The notes under the pieces: model-generated
The model's input: the letters and a program-made list of their open reading frames with translations, nothing else
The model's database searches: none
Told to the model about the DNA's origin: nothing
Position numbers and translations under genes: made by a program
Part shown: positions 48,313-58,212 of the stretch, one piece after another
Numbering within the stretch: the first letter of the stretch is position 1
Layout of the letters: every line of letters begins with the position of its first letter
NCBI GenBank assembly: GCA_963920665.1
Contig: OY987264.1
Span: 34,576,906-34,640,905 of the forward strand
Reading direction: 5' to 3'
Source: Straminergon stramineum
Taxonomy: Eukaryota; Streptophyta; Bryopsida; Hypnales; Calliergonaceae
Length of the DNA: 64,000 bases

Positions 48313-50217
48313 TGTTGCGAGACGGAAACTCGGAATGCACTGATTTAGTATAAAATAGAACTATTCTAGTGTTGAATTCTTCATTTTCTTAGTTAGGCAA
48401 ACGGAAGTAGAATCTGCTTAGTTTAATTATTGTAGTTAGGCTCAAAAGACAAACCAGGTAGTCTATAACCGGACCAAAGTCTAATCCAGAAGTGATCTAG
48501 AATTGACCTGGACTTTAGAATAAGAATCCGAAATTGAAGTGGAATCCGGATTAGAATTTGGAATTGAAGTAGAATCCGAAATTGACCTTGAATCCGGATT
48601 TGATCTAGAATCCGGAATGGAATCTAGAAATGGATCCAGAATTGACACGAACAACAATGAAAGCAATTTCAAAAGCAACTCCAAGGGCATCCATCCAAGC
48701 ACCATCAAGTCAAAGCGGGAGCAATCAGAAGAAGGCACAAAAGGCGAAGTAGTTAGGATTCAGTTAGTTAGGATTTGAATTTTGAATCTGATCCAGGTTT
48801 CTAGGCATGGGCCTAAGTTTTGGATTTGTAGAATTTGACTTTCCAGGTTTCTTGGGAAGTCTGTGATTGGTCACCTGGATTTCCAGGTGGCTTTTTGGCT
48901 TTGGCTTTTGGGTTTTTTAAGTGAAGGGCAGGTTTATTGCCCTCATGGTTGTTCGGCCGAACAACTTGACAACATGACGAACACGACGTCCAACACGTCT
49001 AGTAGATCCCCTTGTCCGTCTAATAAAGTCAACTTTAAGGTTGACTTTCAAATAAAACACTTTCTATTTCCAATCTTGACATATTTGAGTTTCATTTAAT
49101 GAAGTGTTTCAATTTAATAATCACTTATTCCATTCTTAATTATGGATCATAAATAAAATGAGATTTCAAATTATCTCTGCTGTTAGGATAAGGCTTTATT
49201 CATCAAAATTGTCATGTATACACGACACTCGTCTTGTACGACACGCAACATCAGACGAACAACTCGACACCCAACCCCAAAATGTGTTCGACAGAACAAC
49301 CCTGATTGCCCTGTCATTCCATCCTAGTACTTATAGTTGGTATCTTATCATCCTTTTTTTAATTTGAGCCACCAAATGGACATTCAGGAATTGATTTGTC
49401 GTATATCCAATTTTTTTGTGTTTGCTTGTGAGAGCGTTGAAGTGTAATAGATAGGAGGAGCAAAGGAGGAATCTGGATCTGAGGTGACTAGATTTGATTT
49501 GGGAGGGAACATTTGTGACATAGTTTAGGCTTGTGAATAAGGTCTTGCGCGTGGTGCCTTTAAAACATTGGAACGGAAATCCAGCAAGAAGTAGTGTGGG
49601 TGCGAGTCCGGAATACTAAGGAGGGTTCTGTGCGGAGATAAGCAACTTCCAGTGGAAAAATCCCCATCCTACTCTCCGGAAGGTCTACCAAACCTTAGGA
49701 TCAGTCTAGTAAACGACTAACAATCCCCCCATCGGTTCAAATTTCTATTGATTTGTCATTGTAGTGGAGAAGACTAGTTACGGCTCTGAGTGACCTGCCT
49801 TCTGGATTGGCCATCCGAGAAGTTGTGAGAGTGTTTCTTGGTTTGATCTAGTACAACATTTGGTCTAAGTGTGTTTTGTGTAGTTTATAGAGAGAAGAGA
49901 GTGTGAGGAATACGAGTGGTGAGTCCCTACCCCTCTACAAGATCAAAGGTAGACCCTCTAAGGGTAAAACAGAGGCACCACAAACTAGAGTGTGTGAGAA
50001 GTGACGGATCGAGATTCCGGAAAGGAGTGGATTTGGATTGGATTCTAGAAAGATAGAGATCCGGAAGAAAGAAAGGAAGTGGAAGGAGTGCTTAAGTCGA
50101 TAAAACGGATAATCTTGGCTTGCACCAATAGTCTAGAATCCCCTGGGATGATATTTCGAGTAATTTTACGACGTTTTGGTGTTGTAATGGTACTTACGCT
50201 CCACTATGCGTACAATA
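48313..50217 (+). mobile_element. 1.9-kb LTR-type insertion in transposase copy 2
   Basis: Host coding sequence breaks inside a GGA-CAC-CC codon run that is continuous in copy 3. GTGT appears on both sides (48,308-48,311 and 50,218-50,221), so a 4-base target duplication is likely. The left end (TGTTTGTTGCGAGACG from 48,309) matches the LTR-like end at 18,808 for ~150 bases in inverted orientation. No long frame is present. The Glu/Ser-rich frame at 48,539-48,778 is a GAATCCGGA-type repeat. This may be a solo LTR or an internally deleted element. Confidence 0.55.
48948..48965. repeat. Perfect 18-bp palindrome
   Basis: GTTGTTCGGCCGAACAAC equals its own reverse complement. It lies within the LTR-type insertion. 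Related TTCGnCnGAACAAC words occur at ~49,285. It could be a dimer-protein binding site or a chance hairpin. Confidence 0.8.
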
Positions 50218-50221
50218 GTGT

Positions 50222-51045
50222 CCATTGTAGTGCTTGTCCATTCCCTCCAAGTTTCAAGCAACCGATGCCGATGCCAACAACTTGCACGGAGGCAACTCAA
50301 AGATAACATTGCCGTCGAATGACGGCGGTAAGAACTATACATGATGATGCTTCACGGCAGACATATCCATTGAGGACAATTCGTTTCTAGAGTGATGCAT
50401 ATTGGCTAGTCTCTTGAAGCATTCCATAATGCTGACTCTTTCTACTGGATATGGATGCAAGGGGGGGCGTGAGAATAATGATTGTGAAGGACTATTGGAT
50501 GGGATACTACCTTTTGAGTCCCCCGTGGCCTTTGTATCCATCACATCATGCATAGAGTAGGGTATCTTGTGTAGTCTTGGTTCAAGGGATTCCCCTTTAG
50601 ATTCGCTAGGCAAATGTACCATTGTATCTACCTCCTCAACTTTCACACGACGGTTAAGAGCACACATAGGTAGGACTAGAAGCACATGACAAGGTGAAGA
50701 AGGTGAAAGTATGTTTGCATTGTAAGGCATATCCACTGTGGACGTAGCTGACTATCGACTTAGAATTTCTGTAGATGCGGCTAGCATGGCCATAGGCAGC
50801 CCATAGGCCCTATAGTTTCTAGAGGTAAGGTACCAACAATGACCATCTACGTCCGCACACTTCTCGATAGGAATAGACTCTTGCAATTCCCTTGATTCCG
50901 ACTTCCTCTTTTCCTCGACATAGATGGAGGACTCAATGAATCTGAAGCGGACGTGAAGCAAGTGACTGAATACCCTAGTACAACCTCCGTCAAGAATTGG
51001 AAACACTAATGGAATTTCATGACCGTCTACTCAAATGCAAGCCAT
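50222..51045 (-). pseudogene. Mutator-like transposase, N-terminal part (copy 2)
   Basis: This aligns with the first ~280 residues of copy 3 (start 62,291). Both begin MAC and share PLVFP, SHLLHVRFRFxESSIY, DGHCWYL, NYRAYGLP and STVDMPY blocks, then a Ser/Pro-rich linker and VSIMECxKRLA. In-frame stops: TGA at 51,031-51,033 (CGA in copy 3) and TAG at 50,752-50,754 (CAG in copy 3), plus others towards 50,336. The N-terminal domain is not a family I recognise. The divergent gene B exon begins ~790 bases away on the other strand. Confidence 0.7.
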
Positions 51046-51830
51046 GGTACTAGTACTTGATCCTAAGGTACTTGTAAGAGAGGCAAAGGTTTCTTGAGAT
51101 GGGCTTATGAAGAACTGAAGCTGTTGGAGTCCTATCATATACCCTTCCCTTTCGCGCAAGAACAAGAGGAGGATGGAATAGTTAAGGATACATGGTAGGC
51201 ACTCTTTTTTTGTAAATGTCGTTGTACTGATGCCACCAAGCACGTTTTGTTGAACATATATTAATTAAACAAACATTGAAGGCATACCAATGTTTGCGTA
51301 ATGGCCTTTACCCTTGCTTTGATTTCAAATAGCATCTCAACAACTTGATTTTGTAGGACTCCCTAAAAATATGGAGTGATAGATTAATCACCAAGCAGTA
51401 CGATTTGTAGCCTTGAAATAATGAGTGCGTCCTTTTTGCAGACTACCATTGATTTTCCTTTTCTCGAGAGAACATCCATCACTTTTTGATTTTCGATGAC
51501 AGGGGTGGTTATTTGAGATTGGGACATTGTCAGTCCTCAAAGTCCGCATCCTTTCCACCCGCACATAAAACTGCCCATTCTCCAATGCACGGGATCATTC
51601 AATTTCTACCAACGCATTCAAGAAGCGGCCGAAGCACACTTTTACAGTTTCCAATGGAGGGTTTTTTAATTAGCCGTCCACAAATTGACATTTATTACAA
51701 ATGTTGTCTTGCTCCTTCCGATGCATAAGTATGCCACCATCTCCCATGGAGGACTCATTTTTCAGTGGGACATGGTAATAGGATTTTTGAGTTTGCATTT
51801 GAGTTGTTTTGAGCGTTCTTTTGTCCCCTC
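51046..51830. other. Intergenic spacer between transposase and gene B (copy 2)
   Basis: This separates two divergent reading units, as does the ~630-bp spacer of copy 3 at 62,292-62,920. It should hold promoters for both, but no TATA box or conserved motif was found by eye. Short frames here are not supported. Confidence 0.4.
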
Positions 51831-52076
51831 ATGCGAGTAGACTCTAGTAGCTCAGACATTGTAGTTTTGAATCAGACGAAGAATCGGAAAAGGTGTAGGT
51901 CTCTTTTGTTCTCAAGTTCCAAAGCATTGAAAAGGTCTAGGATGACTCATGTGAAGAAGGTCATGGCGAAAATTGGCCACTCCTCAGCAACCGATTCTCG
52001 CAAAGTCCTTCAATATGGGGAAGAGGGTGGTGTTGGAGAGGAAGTTTTTCAAGGGCCAACTTTGGAAGCAGTGTAG
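51831..52076 (+). pseudogene. Gene B 5' exon (copy 2)
   Basis: An 81-residue basic peptide is homologous to 62,921-63,220 in copy 3. Shared text includes NRKRxRS(L/F)(L/F)FSSSKALK(R/K)S and a Ser-Arg-Lys-rich follow-on. The frame ends at TAG (52,074-52,076) in a context where the reading continues beyond, so a former Gln codon is likely. It may be the first exon of the gene whose main part is 53,565-57,100, or a separate small DNA-binding-type peptide; the splice donor was not settled in this copy. Confidence 0.5.
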
Positions 52077-52079
52077 ACT

Positions 52080-53564
52080 GAGTCCGATGGCAACATCTCT
52101 AGACGAAGTCAATCACGAGAAGTGCGACATGCACCTTCGAACAAGTTGAGCATTGAATAATTGTCTTCTTGTCATTTAATTTTTTTTCCGTTCTTCCAAG
52201 TTTTGTAGAATACACCAAAATTGTGACTAGCGACATAGTTCCATTTTTCCTTCGTGCGAGCTAGAATTCCTTTGTTGGTTAAGTGCATTGGATGGAGTAG
52301 ATACATGATTATCTAATTTTAGGTATAGGCTAGAATTTTAGATAAGATCATAATACTGGAACAAGGACTAGGGCATAGGTAGCCACTTAGACACTTCTAA
52401 GTGGATAGAAGCCGCATTCATGCAAGTCCTCCCTCTTTTCAATATGTCTAGCATAGGTTCCTTAGGGATGACCCGGGTACCTTCCATTTGGAGTGACAGG
52501 GTAATTTTGTCCATGCGTAGGCCACAATTGAAGGTAGAAGTATTATTTTCAAAACAATCACACAAATGTAAGATAGAGGGCAGTAGACTTTGCAACATGG
52601 TTTCTTATGATAGTTGTGACGTTTTGATAGAGAAAGAGCATATTGGGTGACATGCTCTTCAAATTTTCAAATATAAGAGCCATGTTGTTTTTAAAGAGAC
52701 CTTCTAGAAGAATTTTTTCGCAATTCAAATACGACATGAAGACTAGAAATGCCTAAAATTCTCTTGTCCTAGGTGTTGCCCGTGTGGTAAGCTTTGCGTA
52801 TAGCATTAGTTTCTAGCGTTGCACCCGTTCCAACTGCCAAACAGTTAGTTGATAGAATCCACCATCTCATTGAAGTGAGTGAAGCCATCACATATAGGAG
52901 TGAATCTAGGTCCACTAAGCAGGGGATGTGAACATGCCTCTTCCCACCACGGCAACTGCCCAAGCTTACCGTTTTGGGTTCTTTTCAAATCTTTTTCTTG
53001 TTAATTACTGCCATCCTGTTGGTATATTTTAGAACTATTAAATTATGAATTCGAAGGTTGCCAGTAGAGGACCTGTTGATGCAAGCCACAATTCCAAAAC
53101 AATCTAGCGATAAGTATTGCATGGTGGACGTATTGAGCACTCCTACTCACACTATCCTTTACATTCATGAGAATGGAAACTGATGGCCAAGCAGGCCTGT
53201 TGGCACCCTAGTATTCTCCAACTCCTACAATTGAGAGTTTTTCTAAATTCATAAGTAGACCTATATCTTTGAGAAAGGAAAGTTTTAATACAAACTGGGA
53301 AAGGAAAGTTCCATTGTGGACAGGGACAAGGAAGCCTCCGATGCATGCGGCTCTCCATCCCCCTCCTTCCGTCGAGCTCCCATCAATTTTGGGACAAATG
53401 GTGGAGTTGTATTCTTCCACCTCCCTTCTCCCTCTTTGTAGCAAGCATCAAATTTTGAGACAATGGAGGTTCAATGCCCAAGTACCCTCCGTTGATTTTT
53501 GTGAGTGAACATTTGATAGTTGACAGTTTTGTGTATTCTCTAGCATGAAGTAGTAGCAGGACCG
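52080..53564. other. Stretch between gene B 5' exon and main exons
   Basis: Overlapping short frames on both strands (minus frames at 52,598-52,368 and 53,444-53,208 are the least repetitive) show no recognised motif and no counterpart in copy 3. It is probably intron or inserted sequence. Confidence 0.35.
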
Positions 53565-56500
53565 ATGAGGAGTACCCGGAGCCGTGCTCATGATGAAGAA
53601 AGACCAGATGACGTGGAGACTCCTTCAAATCCTTCCCAATCCGTCACTGTGAAAGAGGTAATTCCACCTTCCAAACTTCAAATGAAGTTGATTTCTTGAA
53701 CAACATATCATAGTCCTAGCGTAGAATGATCCAATCCCACGCAAGAGAGGCACTTGTCACTTGATCCAAATTTTTTTTGACTATGGGCTTGCAACGCCAC
53801 GCCTTGCCCGTCACGATGAAGTGCTTGTACTTGTGCGTCCCGACAGAGATAGTCTCCTATGGAGCTCGAGTGCCACCTCAATGTGTGTGCCTTGCGGCCA
53901 AAGCATGCCTGTTCCAAGCTTTGGGTCCTTCCAAAGCTGCAGTGAGTGGTGGTGTGAGTTTTTCTTTTGATTGCTTAGATATAGGTATTTTTATTCGCTT
54001 AATCCATTCTTTGTATGGGTTTCTAAGGTTGTTGGGTTAATGATGTGCAATTCCTTTTAATATATAATGATTCGTATGATTGGCTTGAGTTGCGGCAAAC
54101 TGGGTGAATGGTCATTTTGTTTGTATGTTGCTTATTTGCCTTTCTTATATGAAGAGGGATTCTACGGAAGAAATGATGTTCTCGTGAATGAGGAACCTCT
54201 TGGAGAAAGAGAAAAGTACTATTGTTACTCCTATGCCTAACTTAGTTCAAACATTTTTTTATTGATTCATTTTTTGGATGTTGTGTAGATGCAAGGAAAC
54301 AAATGGCAAAGCATGGTGCCTTCTTTACCCAATGAGCCTATCATAGAGGTCCAGGCTATAGAGGTTGGGGGACCCTTGGAGCCCAAAACTCCAAAAGATG
54401 TGGTCGTGGAAGAGTCAAGCAACTCGGAAGAAGAAGAAGAACATGATATGGTAAGAAATGAGCCTATGAAAGATGACCCTAGCCTTGGTACAAATGCTTT
54501 GGTGGTCTCAAAGCTAAGCCGAAACACCAATTGGCTATGTCACCTCATTGCAAGAGTTACTCACAAACGGAAGAAACCTAAGTTCTCTTTTGAGAGCTTT
54601 GAGACCGAGTACAGCTTGGAACAACAAGCATCTATTTCGATTGTTAGTCCAAAGTTTGAAGACTTCTGTTAGTGTGATGGTAGTAATAGCACGGGCTGGC
54701 TAGGTGATGTGATCATTCTTTTGAGCTTTGACTCCTAGAGCGATGTGGGGATTCTTGACTACTGATTCATGTTATCATTTCGTTCTTATTTACATAGTAA
54801 GAGTTGTATAGTGGCTAGATAATGTACTATTGTTGGCCATGTATACATTTCCCTCAACTCATATATTTTTGGAATTTTATAAAGGTGGAAAGTTTATTTT
54901 TTGTTGCTCTACTCATAAGCTTTGTTTACTTGGATGGGCAATTTCATTAAAATGGCATATGCCATGCACCATTTTTGACATACTCTGTGCCATTTTAATG
55001 GAATGCCATGTAGTTTCTAACATATTCTACGCCATTTTAATGGAATGTTGCGCCATTTCATCATCATACCACCATTTTAATGAAATTGACCATTTGGGTT
55101 CATTCTCCCATTAAAATTTTTTTTCTTGCTTGTCTTTAATTTGCTTCATAGATGGATGTGTCGCCTATCAATGAAACACAAGAAGACATGATTCTAGAGA
55201 CTCTAGGGATTGATGACACCATGCAACCCAAAATCAGCGGGGATGAAGAAGGCCATTTCATAGAAGAGGACGTGGTTGATGACGAGGAGAAAGAACTCTT
55301 GGAGGACGACCTACGTAGGTTGCAGAAGGTGGACTCTATTGCAACACTCAATGCTTTGAGAATGAAGCCAAAGAAAACCTTCCGACTCTCTATTCCTCTA
55401 TGCCGGCTTGTCCCTATGCCAATGGTGCGTCCCACTCTCTCATGTAATGTATAGTTGCTGGAGCGGGAATTTGCATGAGGCTATCGTGATGGGGCAACCG
55501 TCTTCTACATATCTACTACGAATGAAGCCAGAGAAAATGCGGGGTTCACAGCAGAAGAGATGGAGGAATGGGTCCCTCTTTGGAAACAGAAGAACGTTAT
55601 TTTTGAGGAGTACATGGATTCCGAGCCCGAATTGAAGTTTCTCAAGAACTTCAAATTCTTGCAGTGGTGGAACTCCTCATTGCCCTCTCGTGAAGCTAGG
55701 AAATTTTGGAGCCAAGCCAGTCTTCGAAACACACTTGAGACCATTCTTAAACAAGAGCGTTTGGTATGCGGGGGTAAGTGCACTTACTTAACTAATCATT
55801 GATTACAATTGAATGATCATGTATGTTGTTGAAAATCACAAAATACAGGCTGTAACTACAAATTCATTTCTAGGATTCACGGAAGATAAAAATAATATTC
55901 CACAATTTGTACAAGTCGAGGATGTAGCACTGGAGTACTTTGACGGGGTGGTCAAACCAGACAACATCAAAATTGACATGACTATCTCACAACAACTCGA
56001 GACCTTATAGGAATATGTGGAGGGATGGAGGAGGAAAATTTGGGACCAAGGCTTTGGACCGTACTTCAAAGGAGGGAATTACTTCAAGAAGGGGGACTCC
56101 TTCACGAATTATGAGGGGTCAAACTTGGCAGTTCAAAGGGTTCTTTTCAAGTAAGTGTCTACGTAACACAAAGTCAAAATACTTGCATGTCTTCCGAAAT
56201 TGCTTGAATATGGTTGCCCATGGATCTAGTAGTCACATGAAAGTCTTAGAGACTTTTCGAATATTTCTATTGTTCTAGTACTTCAATGATGCCTAAATAA
56301 ATCTTCATGGTTGAGGATATAGTGGTTGCGGTCTTTTGATTTGGATCTCCACCTCGCCACTTGCCTCTAACCATTGGAGGTTTCTATGCTATAGGTACAT
56401 CAAGTATGAGTTGGAAGGAAAGGGGGTGATCGAACGGAAGGACTTACCTTCGTTCCTGTCCACATGGCTAGACCAAAGTTCGGCCGACTACATGTTCATG

Positions 56501-57100
56501 CTGAACCAACTCCGAACATTCACCACGGCTCATCTTAGTGCTGGAGTGTGGTACCTAGACTGCAACTTAGCATTCATACATCCGTCCGAGGTGCAGCTAC
56601 GGGCATCTTTGGATGGCAAAAGGGCCATCAATTTGGACGTGGACGAATTCTCGAGCATGACAAATAGGCAAAGGAGGAAGGCCATTGCGAGGAGGGATGC
56701 AAACAACAAAAAAAAGGAGGTGCGGGTCCAAGTTCTTCTCACCACCAAGGAGAAGAGGGAAGAAGAGTGGTTGGCCAAGTTGGCAAAGAAGGAGAAAAAG
56801 AAGGAAAAAGAGAAGGAGGAGAAGGCGAAGAACAAAGGCAAGAAGAAGGTTGAAGTTGGCACCCAAAACCCAACATCCTCCACAGTGGACTAGGGCTCTC
56901 AAATGCAAGGTGGACCTCAAAGCGGAGTGAAGAGGAAGGCCACTTTGTCCCAGCTCACTAAAGATGTCATCACTCATGTAACGCAAGTGATTGTCCTCAC
57001 GGAAGATGATTTGACCAAGTCCGAGGATTTAATCCTCAACATCTCTATTGAGGACCTCATGGACGACATGAAGTCCAAGAATCCAACACAACAACGCTAG
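53565..57100 (+). pseudogene. Gene B of transposon copy 2, unknown function, 7 exons
   Basis: Exons 53565-53657, 53720-53941, 54289-54450, 55152-55424, 55455-55773, 55874-56150 and 56395-57100 join with GT/AG borders and consistent phase to 2052 bases (684 codons). This holds despite in-frame stops in exons 2 and 5 (TGA) and 6 and 7 (TAG, the last at 56,891-56,893). Content: short Arg/Asp-rich N-terminus; Cys-rich segment in exon 2; acidic segments in exons 3-4 (runs of Glu); a Trp-rich globular part in exons 5-6 (EEWVPLW, FLQWWNSS, GWRRKIWDQGFGPYF); a long Lys/Glu-rich helix in exon 7; and a final Asp/Lys-rich tail. No domain is recognised. The last codons coincide with the start of copy 3, so the C-terminus may be cut off. 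The divergent placement next to the transposase suggests an accessory transposon protein. Confidence 0.55.
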
Positions 57101-58212
57101 CATGTAAGCTTAGAGGCGTGAGCCTGTGAGCTGTGAGCGTGGAGTATGTGAGCCTAGAGCCTCCAAAACTTTTTGGGGGCAATTTTTTGCCCCCAAATAT
57201 TTTTTGATCAATTTTTCTCCCAAAATAGACAAAATTTTCCTATTTTAAGTGAATATTGTGACCTATGACCGTGTCTCCTAAAACCGTGGACTCTCGAATG
57301 AGTTATTTTTTATTCTTCTAAAATTGCCTATTACTATGGGAAAAGAGTGTCAAATTTTATTAGAAAGTTGTAGCACTTAGTTCAATGATTACAAAGGAAA
57401 ATATGCTAGATGGTTTCAGTATTATAGATAGATGCCATTTGGACACAACTTACTTGTGTGGTTTTCACTATCTAATTTGAATACATAGGATTTGGTTTAG
57501 GGTTATCCGAGAACAATTGGGATTTCAGGGTGAGTTTGTATAAGTGCATATGTGTAGGGTAAGTAGAAAACCTCAAGGTTTGGATGAAATGATGAGTAGA
57601 AGCCATGGTGGATTTAGGGTCGCCATTTCACAGGAATCTTTAGATTTGGTGGTTTACATAATTTACAATTATAAAATTCATTTCTCTTCAGAATTGTAAG
57701 AACTGCCAAAATGTTGACATCCTCTCCCAAATTGTAGAGAATCGAGAAGATAAACGAAATGTGAAAAGGAAAAAAAAGGAGGAATCCAAGGAATGAGGAA
57801 AGGGAAAAAATGGAGAAAGGGAAAAAAATGGGGAAAGGAAAAAAATGGGGAAAGGAAAAAAATGGGGAAAGGAAAAAAAATGGGAAGAGGAAAAACAATG
57901 GGGAAAGGAAAAAAATGGGGAAAAGAAAACTAGGGACAGAGAAATTAAATAAAAACATAAATTAAGAAAATGGGAAAATGAATGGGAACACATTGGAAGT
58001 AAAAAGACTATGGAGACGTTTTGAAACTAGGGAAAAGGCTTGGAAATATAGTCATTTCTATGAATTGGCAACAAAGCACTTCACTTATGAAACATGCTTC
58101 TATAAATAAGAAATGAATTAACATTTCCCTTAATACAATGCAAATCATTTCAAACGCAATATATGTGAATGAATACTATATAATTGAAGTACACGGATAA
58201 ATGTAGGGTTGC
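57089..58212 (-). mobile_element. Transposase-side terminus of transposon copy 3
   Basis: It begins CAACAACGCTAG, one change from the end motif of copies 1 and 2, then GCGTGAGCCTGTGAGC repeats and the conserved CCTATGACCGTGTCTCCTAAAACC segment (57,262-57,285). A purine minisatellite follows with a ~17-bp AAAAAAATGGGGAAAGG unit repeated about eight times (57,790-57,930). Plus-strand sequence immediately left of 57,089 is gene B of copy 2. Confidence 0.7.

Noticed and set aside
51486..51728. Short frames in the transposase/gene B spacer as a third gene
   Set aside because: They overlap on both strands and have no counterpart in the equivalent spacer of copy 3.
56530..56986. Minus-strand Phe/Leu-rich frames opposite gene B exon 7
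   Set aside because: They are antisense shadows of the Lys/Glu-rich coding strand.
37416..57100. Helitron interpretation based on CTAG near the conserved terminus
   Set aside because: The motif is not at the last base, there is no adjacent 3' hairpin, no Rep/helicase coding is present, and the transposase has DDE and SWIM features.
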